A stretch of 64,000 nucleotides of DNA from JBAZOB01 sp041648895. Its GTDB lineage: Bacteria; Patescibacteriota; JAHJAL01. The stretch spans positions 1-64,000 of the forward strand of contig JBAZOB010000002.1 in assembly GCA_041648895.1 (NCBI GenBank), written 5' to 3'. A model generated the notes under the pieces. The model ran no database searches and was not told where the DNA came from. It was given only the letters and a program-made list of their open reading frames with translations. The translations under genes were made by a program, and so were the position numbers. Positions 53,346 to 61,714 of this stretch are shown here, piece by piece. Each line of letters opens with the position of its first letter. The first letter of the stretch is position 1.

Positions 53346-53946
53346 AATTTGTTATTCTGACTCCCACCTCCGCCAAAAATAACCCCAAAAAAGCTCCCGC
53401 CATCACATCGATTACAAAATGTACTCCCAAATAAACTCGGGAAAAAGCCACTAAAAAAGCCAACAGATAAAACGCCAAATTTATTTTGGCGTTATATTTA
53501 TAATGATTTGTCAAAAAATAAGCGATAAAAAAAGCAAAGGCACTATGCCCGCTTGGGAAACTATATTGCCACATCAGGTTCGAAGAAACTAACTGGGCCA
53601 CGCCCGGGATATCTTCAAAGGGGCGCAAACGGGCTACATAGGCGTTGAGAAACAAATATATGATCGACAATAATATCATCAACAAACCCGTCATCAAAAC
53701 CGCCGACCGGTCTTTTTTGTAGGCCAGATAAACTAAAAACAAAAAAACACCCACATAACTGCCCAAAGTATAACGAGTAATGAAAATCAGCCAATCAGTT
53801 ATTGTCTGGCTATGTAGAGCATCATAAATTACCAGAGTGATATTTTTATCCCACTCTCCGCCGAAGGAAGTCCCATAGAGCCACCACATCAAAACAAACC
53901 CGCCGAGATAAATCCAGTGTGTATAGCTCTTTCTGGCTATCTTCAA
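53338..53946 (-). CDS. PAP2-family membrane phosphatase
   Basis: A 202-aa protein with six hydrophobic helices and the three acid-phosphatase motifs: the first present as YVARLRPFEDIP (KX6RP-like, Arg replacing Lys), PSGHSAFAF (second, about residues 129-137) and SRVYLGVHFVIDV (third, SRX5HX3D). Such enzymes dephosphorylate phosphatidic acid, undecaprenyl pyrophosphate or similar lipids at the outer face. It could recycle carrier lipid for wall or polymer synthesis; substrate assignment is inference. Confidence 0.9.
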   Translation of the reverse strand: MKIARKSYTHWIYLGGFVLMWWLYGTSFGGEWDKNITLVIYDALHSQTITDWLIFITRYTLGSYVGVFLFLVYLAYKKDRSAVLMTGLLMILLSIIYLFLNAYVARLRPFEDIPGVAQLVSSNLMWQYSFPSGHSAFAFFIAYFLTNHYKYNAKINLAFYLLAFLVAFSRVYLGVHFVIDVMAGAFLGLFLAEVGVRITNYK

Positions 53947-53998
53947 TTTAATATTTCCCTAATTATTAATTCCAAATTTCTAATTCCTGATTTTAAAG

Positions 53999-54072
53999 TG
54001 GGCGGTATAGGGATCGAACCCATGACCTCCTCGGTGTAAACGAGGCGCTCTAGCCAGCTGAGCTAACCGCCC
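53999..54072 (-). tRNA. tRNA-Val (anticodon TAC)
   Basis: A complete cloverleaf on the minus strand: acceptor GGGCGGT/ACCGCCC, D-arm AGCTCAGCTGGCTAGAGC, anticodon stem CCTCG/CGAGG with loop TTTACAC (anticodon TAC at 54038-54036), T-arm with GGTTCGATCC, discriminator A. The CCA end is not encoded. It lies downstream of the helicase gene on the same strand. Confidence 0.95.
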
Positions 54073-54144
54073 ATATTCTGATTACATTTTAATCACATCT
54101 TAAATTCTAATTCATAACTGGTATTTTTTCAAACATGCAAATAA

Positions 54145-56337
54145 TTAATCAATTTTCCGCAGGGGTGCAATCGCCGCCGCCAGACTTTTTACCCCGCCAC
54201 CAATAAAAGCCACTTTAATTATCCCACCTTGAACTTGTACCACTCGACCTTCACCGAATTTCGGATGGACCACTTTGTCGCCAGAACAATATTCGCCATT
54301 ATCCTCATCAAGCACAATCTTGGTAGTTTCTGGCTGTGTGTATTTACTTCCTGATGATTTTTTTGGCTTAACATGATAACGTAAATTTTCCGGAATATCA
54401 TCAATAAATTGCGAGGGCAAATTACTTTGTAAATTACCAAATATTTTACGCATAATGGCGTAGGTTAAATAGAGCCTTTTTTTCGCCCTGGTTACTCCCA
54501 CGTAACACAGTCGCCGTTCCTCCTCCATTTCCGCCGGCTCGGTTAGGGAACGAGCGTGCGGAAAAATATTTTCCTCCATGCCGACAATAAACACAGCGGG
54601 GAACTCTAAGCCTTTGGCACTATGCATAGTCATCAAGGTGACCGCGTTTTCATTGACGTCATAGTTATCAATATCCGTAATTAGCGCAATCTCTTCCAAA
54701 AATAACCGCACACCTTCGACCGCCGCATAATCATTGTATCGATCCAGCACAGTTAATAACTCCTGTAAATTTTCCACCCGACTTTCACCCTCCACCGTTT
54801 TATTATCTGTCCATTCCAAATATCCAGTCTTATTCAACACCAAGGTCAAAAACTCCCCCGGCAATAATTCATCCAAATGATTCTGCAGTCCATTGATTAC
54901 CTGATGAAATTTTATCAAGGCGTTAATAGCTCGACTGTTCAAATGATTAGCCGCTAATTCCGACACCCCATTTTCACCAGCCGCCATTTGTCCGATCACC
55001 TCCCATAAAGTCATGGAGTATTCCAGACCAATCACTTCCAAAGCTGTCACTGTTTTGGCGCTTATAGCACGGGGCGGCACATTGATAACGCGTTTAATGC
55101 TCAAGGTGTCGGTGGGATTAACAATAAGACGTAAATAAGCCAAAGCGTCTTTAATTTCTTTTCTTTCGTAAAATTTTTGCCCGCCCACAATCCGGTAGGG
55201 AATATTGTAACGTAAAAACATTTCTTCCAGTGTTCTCGATTGAGCGTTAGTACGATACAAAACGGCGAAATCACCATAATCCATCCCATCCTGACTTTTG
55301 AGGCGATTGATCTCACTGGCGACATAGCGAGCTTCATCTTGTTCACTACTGGACTCATAAACAGAAATTAGCTCACCCTTGGGGTTGTCAGTCCACAATT
55401 TCTTTTTTTTCTGCCTTTTATTTTTGGCAATAATATAGCCGGCCGCCTCCAGAATATTCTTCGTCGACCGATAATTACGTTCCAACTTCACCACTTTGGC
55501 CCGCGGATAATCTTTTTCAAATTCCAAAATATTACGGATCGTCGCCCCCCGCCAGGAATAGATCGATTGAGCGTCATCACCCACCACGCAAATATTTTCC
55601 CGTTGATTAACCAAAAGACGAATCAGAGTGTACTGAGCATGATTAGTATCCTGGTATTCATCAATCAATACATATTGAAAACGAGTCTGATATTCCCGTC
55701 GCACTTCATCATGATTTTGCAGTAATTCCACGGTTTTCATAATTAGATCATCAAAATCCAAAGCGTTATTTTCTTTGAGAATTTTTTGATAAGCCGTATA
55801 AACGTCGGAGACAATTGAACCAAAATGACTCAAATGAGCCACCTCTTGGTATTGAGTCGGATTCATCAACTCATTTTTAGCTCCCGAAATATGAGCCTTG
55901 ATGGCTTGTGGATTGTATTGTTTGGGATCAATATTGAGATCTTTCATCACTTGTTTAATCACCACCTGTTGATCCTTGGTATCGTAAATGACAAAACTAC
56001 TATTGTAACCCACCAGACCACCATGCTGGCGTAAAATCTTCACGCAGACAGAATGAAAAGTTCCCATCCATGGCAAAAACCGATTAATATCACTTTTAGT
56101 GTGACCAATCAGCAAAAAAATCCGCTCCTTCATCTCTTTGGCCGCCTTATTGGTAAAAGTCACCGCCAAAATATTGAACGGACTAACTTTCATTTTATGT
56201 ACAATGTAAGCCATCCGGTGTGTCAAAGTCTTGGTCTTACCACTGCCCGCTCCCGCCAAAATTAATAATGGACCTTCAGTTGTTTCCACCGCGGCTCGCT
56301 GTTTATCATTTAAATCTTTCAAAATATGCTTTATCAT
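54145..56337 (-). CDS. pcrA: UvrD/PcrA-type superfamily 1 DNA helicase
   Basis: A 730-aa 3'-5' helicase for repair and replication. Motif I is ILAGAGSGKTKTLTHR (about residues 26-41), motif Ia LAVTFTNKAAKEM, motif II LIDEYQDTNHAQY, motif III VGDDAQSIYSWRGA, motif IV RNYRST, motif V TMHSAKGLEFPAVFIVGMEE and motif VI YVGVTRAKKRLYL. The C-terminal region ends in a PcrA-like Tudor domain (GDKVVHPKFGEGRVVQVQGG), which contacts RNA polymerase in characterised proteins. Length and the tail favour PcrA/UvrD over Rep. Starts 3 bp after the stop of a small membrane-protein gene. Confidence 0.95.
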   Translation of the reverse strand: MIKHILKDLNDKQRAAVETTEGPLLILAGAGSGKTKTLTHRMAYIVHKMKVSPFNILAVTFTNKAAKEMKERIFLLIGHTKSDINRFLPWMGTFHSVCVKILRQHGGLVGYNSSFVIYDTKDQQVVIKQVMKDLNIDPKQYNPQAIKAHISGAKNELMNPTQYQEVAHLSHFGSIVSDVYTAYQKILKENNALDFDDLIMKTVELLQNHDEVRREYQTRFQYVLIDEYQDTNHAQYTLIRLLVNQRENICVVGDDAQSIYSWRGATIRNILEFEKDYPRAKVVKLERNYRSTKNILEAAGYIIAKNKRQKKKKLWTDNPKGELISVYESSSEQDEARYVASEINRLKSQDGMDYGDFAVLYRTNAQSRTLEEMFLRYNIPYRIVGGQKFYERKEIKDALAYLRLIVNPTDTLSIKRVINVPPRAISAKTVTALEVIGLEYSMTLWEVIGQMAAGENGVSELAANHLNSRAINALIKFHQVINGLQNHLDELLPGEFLTLVLNKTGYLEWTDNKTVEGESRVENLQELLTVLDRYNDYAAVEGVRLFLEEIALITDIDNYDVNENAVTLMTMHSAKGLEFPAVFIVGMEENIFPHARSLTEPAEMEEERRLCYVGVTRAKKRLYLTYAIMRKIFGNLQSNLPSQFIDDIPENLRYHVKPKKSSGSKYTQPETTKIVLDEDNGEYCSGDKVVHPKFGEGRVVQVQGGIIKVAFIGGGVKSLAAAIAPLRKID

Positions 56338-56340
56338 CGA

Positions 56341-56934
56341 CTAAATCTTTTCCTTTAATTTAAAAAACTGACTAAAAATTTCGATCAGCTGCCGGTTATC
56401 GGCAAATTGATAATCGGTAATAAAGATAATCTGGTTTAATTCGGTAAATTCCAAACAATTAACTTGACCTTGGAACAAATCGGATAAACTGATTAATAAA
56501 TCATTGGATTTAACTAAATTATCAATAATATACGTCTCCGGCGCGGTGATGGTGTAAATTTGGCCATTGATATGGATTGGTCTTTGCTCTGGCCAATTAT
56601 ATTTTTGGTCGCTGCTACTGATTATCATTGGTCGCACCTCATCTGCAAGCAGGAAGAAAGTAAAATTCACCCCGGCTTGGTCAAATAAACCAAAATATAA
56701 TTCCTTGCCTTCTCTTTTGCCGCCATAGAAATATTGCCAATTGATTTGCGGCAAATGGCTGAAATATTGCGAATAATGCAATAAATCAGTGATTTCTCCT
56801 TGGTATTTATGCAGATTAAAATAATTGACAAATTCCCTGATTATTGGCGGTGTTTTGGACCCAAACCAGCTAATTGCCAAGGTGACTATTACCAACAAAG
56901 CCCCGATTAAAATAATAAGTAGTCGCCAATCCAT
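56341..56934 (-). CDS. Membrane-anchored hypothetical protein upstream of the helicase
   Basis: A 197-aa protein with one N-terminal membrane helix (LLIILIGALLVIVTLAISWF, residues 4-23) and an aromatic-rich globular part outside or inside (FVNYFNLHKYQGEITDLLHYSQYF, INWQYFYGGKREGKELYFGLFD). No known family. It is 3 bp upstream of the helicase start, an operon of unusual content; the linkage may be only transcriptional. Confidence 0.65.
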   Translation of the reverse strand: MDWRLLIILIGALLVIVTLAISWFGSKTPPIIREFVNYFNLHKYQGEITDLLHYSQYFSHLPQINWQYFYGGKREGKELYFGLFDQAGVNFTFFLLADEVRPMIISSSDQKYNWPEQRPIHINGQIYTITAPETYIIDNLVKSNDLLISLSDLFQGQVNCLEFTELNQIIFITDYQFADNRQLIEIFSQFFKLKEKI

Positions 56935-57099
56935 ATATATTGATGAAATATTAAATCCTGCTTACTTTAGTTTAAATTTTTCTATTCATAAAAGCAAAAA
57001 ACAAAAATTGCTTTTTATATGGTTTGAGGCTATGATTATTATTGTCCCAATAAAAATAACTGCACCCTATAACTCAAATTTACCACGAGTAAATAATCG

Positions 57100-57170
57100 G
57101 GCGTGGTGACCGAGTAGCTAGGTAGCGGTCTGCAAAACCGCGTACACGGGTGCAAATCCCGTCCACGCCT
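57100..57170 (+). tRNA. tRNA-Cys (anticodon GCA)
   Basis: A cloverleaf with acceptor GGCGTGG/CCACGCC, anticodon stem GCGGT/ACCGC and loop CTGCAAA (anticodon GCA at 57132-57134), T-arm with GGTGCAAATCC, discriminator T as expected for Cys. The D-loop (CCGAGTAGCTAGGTAGC) fits. CCA is not encoded. A run of T follows directly (TTTTTTG), which may end the transcript. Confidence 0.95.
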
Positions 57171-57207
57171 TTTTTGTAATTTTTAATTTTAAATTTAAAA
57201 TTATTCT

Positions 57208-57426
57208 ATGCCAACCTATTATCAAATTGCCCAAATTGTCGTTAGCGTTTTATTGATACTATTTATCCTCCTGCAGCACAAAAGCTCGGCTCTGGGTGGA
57301 GTTTTTGGTGGCGACGGTAATGTCTATAAAAGTAAAAGGGGATTAGACAAATTTCTACATTGGGGAACCATTGTTCTAGCCACTCTTTTTATCGTTTCCT
57401 CGGTGGTTAATTTGTTGATCCAATAA
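57208..57426 (+). CDS. secG: Protein translocase subunit SecG
   Basis: A 72-aa protein with two membrane helices: QIAQIVVSVLLILFILLQHKS (about 6-26) and WGTIVLATLFIVSSVVNLLI (about 51-70), joined by the conserved SecG segment SALGGVFGGDGNVYKSKRG-DKFL. Partner of SecY and SecE. It follows tRNA-Cys and precedes the solute-binding protein by 16 bp, so it may share the latter's mRNA. Confidence 0.95.
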   Translation: MPTYYQIAQIVVSVLLILFILLQHKSSALGGVFGGDGNVYKSKRGLDKFLHWGTIVLATLFIVSSVVNLLIQ

Positions 57427-57442
57427 ATAATACTCATCAACC

Positions 57443-59164
57443 ATGAGCTCATCCTGGCGACGTTTTAAGCCAAAACAATTTATCTTGCCCAAAAATGCGC
57501 GCGACCTTCTTTCTTTTCTTGGCCGCTATTTGCCGCATATTTTAATTTTTTTAGTAGTTTTCGGTCTAATATTTTTTGGCTATCGATACTATATAGATCA
57601 CACCGCTAGCGCCCCCCAAACTGGTGGCACGTTTATTGAAGGCATGGCTGGGCAACCGGGCATGATTAATCCCATCCTCTCTCAAACCAATGACGTTGAC
57701 CGTGATTTATGCCAACTAATCTTTTCCGGCTTATTGACCTATAACCAGGATCATAACCTGATTGGTGATTTAGCTGATCACTGGGATATTTCCGAGGATG
57801 AAAAAGTATACACCGTCTATCTGAAAGATAATTTAAAATGGCATGATGGTGAGCCTCTAACTAGTGATGATGTGGTCCTCACCTTTCACCTTATTCAAAA
57901 TGAACAATACCCGGGTACTTTAGCCAATAATTGGCAAGATGTCAGGGTGGAAAAAATTGATGACCAAACCATCCAGTTTTCGTTAAATGAAGTTTTCTCA
58001 CCATTCTTAGTCAACCTCACCACTGGTATTTTGCCAGCGCATATTTTTGCCAATGCCGATCCCGCCAAAATTGACACCATGGACTTCAATTCCCAACCCA
58101 TTGGCAGTGGTCCTTACAAAATCAGTAAAATTAAAATTGACAAAAAGGGTGTTTATAGTTCCATTGAGCTGGAATCTTTCCCTGATTATTATGGCCAGGC
58201 GCCGTATATTCCAAAAATTATTATCAAATTCTATGATGATTATCAGACACTTTACAGTGCCTATCGCCAAAAAGAAGTCCTAAGTATCGCCCATGTCTTA
58301 ACCGCCGACTGGCCCATGGCTGATGGTATGCTAACCAACGTCAGTTATTATGATATTGCCTTGCCTCAATATACGGCTATTTTTATCAATCAAGACGCCA
58401 ACACCACTCTCCGCGATCCCTATATCAAAGAAGCCCTATATTATGGTCTGGACCGAGAGAGAATACTCGAAGAGGCTGTTTATAACAAAGGAAAAGTAAT
58501 CGATACTCCCATCTTGGAGGGCTTTATGGGCTATAATCCCGATATTGCGCATATTAATCGTGATGTAGAAAAAGCCAAAGCTGTCCTGGAACAAGGTAAA
58601 TGGACTGATGTTGATGGTGATGGCGTTCGAGAAAAAGACAATGTCCGCTTAAAAATTAACTTGATTACCTCCGACAACCCCGAATTCGTTTTAGCATCCC
58701 GGATTATTCAAACCAACTGGCAGGAAATTGGTATTCAAGTCGAAGTTGGCGTGTTTACCATTGGCGAGTTGGAAAGCCAATACATCAAACCCCGACAATA
58801 TGATGCTTTATTATTTGGTGAAAACCTGGGCGCCGACCCCGACCCCTATGTTTATTGGCATTCCAGTCAGATCAATGATCCAGGATTAAATTTATCCAAC
58901 TATACCAACGTTGAAGTCGATCGATATTTAGAAAATGGTCGCCAAACCAACGATATCGAATCTCGCATTCATAACTACCTACCATTTCAAGAAGTGATTA
59001 CCGATGAAAAACCAGCCATCTTTCTCTATCGGCCATACTACATTTATGCCGTTAATCCATCTGTTCAAGGTATCAATGTCGATCACGCTTCCAATCCCGC
59101 TGAACGCTTTTTATTTATCAGTGATTGGTATATCAACACCCAGCGTGTTTGGAAAACTGCCTAA
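57443..59164 (+). CDS. Membrane-anchored peptide-type ABC solute-binding protein
   Basis: A 573-aa SBP_bac_5 (OppA/DppA) family protein. The N-terminus is a cytoplasmic basic stretch followed by a single helix (LPHILIFLVVFGLIFFGYRYY, about 30-50), not a lipobox signal, so it stays anchored by a transmembrane segment. The ligand domain has GMINPILSQTNDVDRDLCQLIFSGLLTY, the signature WHDGEPLTSDDVVLTF and SQPIGSGPYKI. No permease or ATPase genes lie nearby, so the transport partner is encoded elsewhere or the protein acts as a peptide scavenger or chaperone. Oligopeptide uptake fits an organism lacking amino-acid synthesis. Confidence 0.9.
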   Translation: MSSSWRRFKPKQFILPKNARDLLSFLGRYLPHILIFLVVFGLIFFGYRYYIDHTASAPQTGGTFIEGMAGQPGMINPILSQTNDVDRDLCQLIFSGLLTYNQDHNLIGDLADHWDISEDEKVYTVYLKDNLKWHDGEPLTSDDVVLTFHLIQNEQYPGTLANNWQDVRVEKIDDQTIQFSLNEVFSPFLVNLTTGILPAHIFANADPAKIDTMDFNSQPIGSGPYKISKIKIDKKGVYSSIELESFPDYYGQAPYIPKIIIKFYDDYQTLYSAYRQKEVLSIAHVLTADWPMADGMLTNVSYYDIALPQYTAIFINQDANTTLRDPYIKEALYYGLDRERILEEAVYNKGKVIDTPILEGFMGYNPDIAHINRDVEKAKAVLEQGKWTDVDGDGVREKDNVRLKINLITSDNPEFVLASRIIQTNWQEIGIQVEVGVFTIGELESQYIKPRQYDALLFGENLGADPDPYVYWHSSQINDPGLNLSNYTNVEVDRYLENGRQTNDIESRIHNYLPFQEVITDEKPAIFLYRPYYIYAVNPSVQGINVDHASNPAERFLFISDWYINTQRVWKTA

Positions 59165-59186
59165 TTATCTTAATAATTCATCTTTA

Positions 59187-59340
59187 GGGGCCCCAGAAAT
59201 TGTGAGCGTCCGATCAAGCGGAGCGTAGCGAGCATTGATCAGGCAGCGAAAATTTTTGGGGAAAGGTAGAGACGCTCTAATTAGCAAAGCAGGAGGCCCG
59301 ATAGGGACTCATGCGTAGCGGTGAAAGCGATCTCGACCGA
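59187..59340 (+). ncRNA. Candidate structured RNA upstream of tRNA-Leu
   Basis: A GC-rich 155-nt stretch in an otherwise AT-rich spacer, with no open frame. Visible pairings: CCCCAGAAATT with AATTTTTGGGG (59191-59201 with 59251-59261); inside it GATCAA with TTGATC (59212-59217 with 59235-59240); GAGCGTC inside that loop with GACGCTC outside (59204-59210 with 59271-59277), which would form a pseudoknot; and GAGGCCC with GGGACTC (59293-59299 with 59304-59310, one mismatch). It ends directly before tRNA-Leu. I searched mentally for tmRNA, RNase P, SRP and 6S signatures and saw none. Strand is assumed to follow the neighbours. Confidence 0.5.
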
Positions 59341-59342
59341 GA

Positions 59343-59424
59343 GCGGACGTGGCGAAACTGGTAGACGCGCATGCTTGAGGGGCATGTGGGGCAACCTATG
59401 GGAGTTCGAATCTCCCCGTCCGCA
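59343..59424 (+). tRNA. tRNA-Leu (anticodon GAG)
   Basis: A class II tRNA with acceptor GCGGACG/CGTCCGC, anticodon stem CATGC/GCATG and loop TTGAGGG (anticodon GAG at 59377-59379), a variable arm (TGGGGCAACCTATG) and T-arm GAGTTCGAATCTC, discriminator A. CCA is not encoded. Immediately preceded by the candidate structured RNA. Confidence 0.95.
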
Positions 59425-59440
59425 TTTGTGTAAATAAAAA

Positions 59441-59478
59441 AAATAACCCGAAACAAAATCTTCGGGTTATTTAATTTT
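59441..59478. terminator. Bidirectional intrinsic terminator
   Basis: A perfect 12-bp stem AAATAACCCGAA/TTCGGGTTATTT (59441-59452 with 59461-59472) with an 8-nt loop and T-runs on both strands. It ends tRNA-Leu on the plus strand and the exported-protein gene on the minus strand. Confidence 0.88.
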
Positions 59479-59506
59479 TCGTTTCTGCGCTTGTCAGCGT
59501 TTTGCT

Positions 59507-60079
59507 TTACATCATACCACCCATTCTCATCCGTCCACCACCAAAGCCTAGATCACCCATAATTCCTTTTCCATAACCATTGTCACTATTATGAGCGAAT
59601 TCAAGAATTTGGCTTAATGAATTAAAGGCGTTTTCATCAACCAAATCAAGTAACTGCGAGCCATATTCACGAGTTTCAATAATTGATTTCCAGGCCTCAA
59701 AGTCGCCATTCTTGATTGCGTCCATAACTGCCTGCCTGTCTGCCATATCATATTTTGGCCCCATGACATCGCTCAAGCCCAATTCATCCATAATGGCTTT
59801 CGCGCCTTCTTTGTCACCAGACTCCATCAGTTGATGGGCCGCGGCAAACTGGGCGAAATTATTTTCGTTTATCACACTCAATAATTTATCTCCCCGCGGA
59901 CTATCGGCCACTAATTGACTCCAGGTAGTATAGTCGCCGGCATCCATAGCCGCTTCAACTTCTTCACGAATTTGGCTCATTTGACCAGGATTATCGGCAT
60001 TACCTGAAAAGGCCAAAGCGCCAGCGGCGGTGGTTAAGATAACTCCTCCGGTAATCAGACCGGTTAATATTTTATTCAT
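59507..60079 (-). CDS. Exported helical protein of the ECF sigma module
   Basis: Start set at the ATG 60079 (GGAG 8 nt upstream, followed by a signal peptide NKILTGLITGGVILTTAAGALA), not the ATG at 60133. The mature part (about 165 aa) contains repeated short modules of the pattern (M/A)DxGDYxxW-x-x-(L/I) and GDFEAWKSIIE (AAMDAGDYTTWSQLV, AIKNGDFEAWKSII), plus NENNFAQFAAAHQLMESGDKEGAK and a Gly/Met-rich tail. It resembles periplasmic helical stress proteins of unknown function, common next to sigma factors in Patescibacteria. Third gene after the ECF sigma and membrane protein, with a structured leader between. Confidence 0.75.
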   Translation of the reverse strand: MNKILTGLITGGVILTTAAGALAFSGNADNPGQMSQIREEVEAAMDAGDYTTWSQLVADSPRGDKLLSVINENNFAQFAAAHQLMESGDKEGAKAIMDELGLSDVMGPKYDMADRQAVMDAIKNGDFEAWKSIIETREYGSQLLDLVDENAFNSLSQILEFAHNSDNGYGKGIMGDLGFGGGRMRMGGMM

Positions 60080-60120
60080 AATCATTCTCCTTTTTAATTT
60101 GACTAATTTAGTAAAATGGG

Positions 60121-60188
60121 ATCCCGTTCTCATGCGCAGTTCGACCTATAGACTCCTGCTTTCAGTAGGTAGTACGTCCGGTGGCCCC
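60121..60188 (-). promoter_or_regulatory. Candidate structured leader of the exported-protein gene
   Basis: A GC-rich 68-nt stretch in an AT-rich spacer. On the minus strand CTACTG-AAAG-CAGGAG forms a hairpin with one mismatch (60168-60163 with 60158-60153), while ACCTA (60070-type segment at 60070+100, that is 60170-60166) can instead pair with TAGGT (60148-60144). The two pairings share bases and exclude each other. GGG...CCG at the 5' end can close onto CGG...CCC at the 3' end. No known riboswitch consensus was recognised. Confidence 0.4.
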
Positions 60189-60213
60189 ATTTTCTTGCAA
60201 AAAAATTACTATA

Positions 60214-60972
60214 TTAATTCTTCGGACCACCCATAAAACCCTTAGGCATATTATTTAGTCTCAACATATCACCCGCCTGCCAGGGTCGAAATTCTTCCGC
60301 CTTAAATTCAAACTCACCGGTTTTTTTGCCCAATATTTTTATCTTTTGGCCATTTTCCAATTTTTTTCCCGGAGGAATCTTCGCCTCACCAATATCAACT
60401 TTCCAATCATGAGGATCGATGGTTTTTAAAGTTAATGACTCATCATTTATATCAATAATTTTCCCCGCCAACAGACCCTGATCGGGCAAATAATATAGTT
60501 GATCCTTATTGGGCATAAAATTTTGAAAAATTGGTGCCCGATCGTGCAAGAAATTTCGTGCTTTTTTGGCCAAGCCGGCATAATGAAAAGCCCCTGCCGT
60601 CAAAATTATTAATATCAAACCAAATAAAATTACCTGGTATTTAGGATAACGATAACCCTTGGGAGTGTTGAGAAAATTATAATATGCCAAAACAGCAACT
60701 ACTATCAAAATTGCTGACCAAAAATAAGGGAAGAAGCTAAATAACCAATGCCCCAAACCAATGCCCAACATCGGCCGCAGCCCCCATTCAACATCGGTTA
60801 GCTCAAAAAAAGTAATTCCGAGCGAAATTGCTCCCAGCAATAATAGAATAACCAACAATACCCACAGAAAACCGTGCTGCAGCCAAAAATGCCAACGGGG
60901 AATTGGTTTCACATTTTCCTGCTTGATCTTGTCAATTACCTTGTCGCTGATTTTGATGTTATCTTTGTCCAT
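60214..60972 (-). CDS. Membrane protein downstream of ECF sigma (candidate anti-sigma or sensor)
   Basis: A 252-aa protein with about four hydrophobic helices: HGFLWVLLVILLLLGAISLGITFFEL (about 33-58), GIGLGHWLFSFFPYFWSAILIVVAVLAYY (about 70-98) and YQVILFGLILIILTAGAFHYAGLA (about 112-135). A beta-rich extracytoplasmic domain of about 110 residues follows (LLAGKIIDINDESLTLKTIDPHDWKVDI). The cytoplasmic N-terminus of about 30 residues could hold the sigma factor, but lacks the zinc His-x3-Cys-x2-Cys motif of classical anti-sigma factors. It starts 31 bp after the sigma gene and is probably co-transcribed. Confidence 0.7.
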   Translation of the reverse strand: MDKDNIKISDKVIDKIKQENVKPIPRWHFWLQHGFLWVLLVILLLLGAISLGITFFELTDVEWGLRPMLGIGLGHWLFSFFPYFWSAILIVVAVLAYYNFLNTPKGYRYPKYQVILFGLILIILTAGAFHYAGLAKKARNFLHDRAPIFQNFMPNKDQLYYLPDQGLLAGKIIDINDESLTLKTIDPHDWKVDIGEAKIPPGKKLENGQKIKILGKKTGEFEFKAEEFRPWQAGDMLRLNNMPKGFMGGPKN

Positions 60973-61003
60973 AATAAATTATGAATTAATTTAAACTAAT
61001 CAT

Positions 61004-61588
61004 TTAAATCAAATCCTTTAAATTATGTTCCTTATCTAATTTTTTAATCTTATCTTTGGCCCGATGGATTAGCGCCGAAACTGTTCCCACCGGTTTATGC
61101 AAAACATCACTAATTTCCTCATAATCTTTTTGTTCCAAGTATCGCAGAATCAAAACTTCACGATAATTTTCCGGCAACAAATTAATTACTTCAACTATTT
61201 TTTCTTGCCGCTCCTTATCATGCAGTTCACTGCTAATTGTCTCATCGTCGGCGAGGGTGTTGGCCAAACCATTCTCTTCCTTGTCGATACTAATATATTT
61301 AACGTTTCTTTGCTGCCGACGCCAATAACCAATGGCTTCATTGTGGGCAATCCGATAAATCCAGCTGGAAAACTTCAGGCTGGGGTCAAAATTATTAAGG
61401 TAGCGATAAGTCTTAATAAATGTCTCCTGCAAAATATCCTCCGCCGTTTCTTGATTAATTTTAATAATGCGGCGAATATAGCGCAACAATTTATGCTCAT
61501 AACGTTGCATCAATTTATAAAATGCCGCTTCATCATCAACTGCCGCCTTGGCTAATTGTTCATCGGAATAATCCGATCCCAGAGTCAT
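61004..61588 (-). CDS. ECF-type sigma-70 factor
   Basis: An RNA polymerase sigma factor of about 194 aa with only regions 2 and 4. Region 2 has AAFYKLMQRYEHKLLRYIRR and the DILQETFIKTYRYLNNFDPSLKFSSWIYRIAHNEAIGYWRRQ segment; region 4 has LPENYREVLILRYLEQKDYEEISDVLHKPVGTVSALIHRAKDKIKK with the DNA-binding helix-turn-helix. The ATG at 61588 is preferred on similarity; a TTG at 61612 would add eight residues, and neither has a clear ribosome binding site. It heads a three-gene unit with a membrane protein and an exported protein, the usual layout of an envelope-stress sigma. Confidence 0.93.
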   Translation of the reverse strand: MTLGSDYSDEQLAKAAVDDEAAFYKLMQRYEHKLLRYIRRIIKINQETAEDILQETFIKTYRYLNNFDPSLKFSSWIYRIAHNEAIGYWRRQQRNVKYISIDKEENGLANTLADDETISSELHDKERQEKIVEVINLLPENYREVLILRYLEQKDYEEISDVLHKPVGTVSALIHRAKDKIKKLDKEHNLKDLI

Positions 61589-61714
61589 AATGGTTACAAC
61601 TGCATTAATCAATAAGCGTCACTTTCAATATTTAATACGCGATATTCTTTTATTTTCTTGCAGATAAATTATAAACTATAATTAAAATAAGAATTAATTA
61701 TTAATTAAAAAAAT

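Noticed and set aside
59187..59424. tmRNA, RNase P RNA, SRP RNA or a group I intron in tRNA-Leu
   Set aside because: No conserved core of these RNAs (such as the SRP GNAR tetraloop helix or the RNase P P4 strands) is visible, and tRNA-Leu is complete and uninterrupted, so no intron is needed.
60080..60133. Upstream ATG for the exported-protein gene
   Set aside because: It would put 18 basic residues before the signal peptide and lacks a ribosome binding site; the ATG at 60079 has both.
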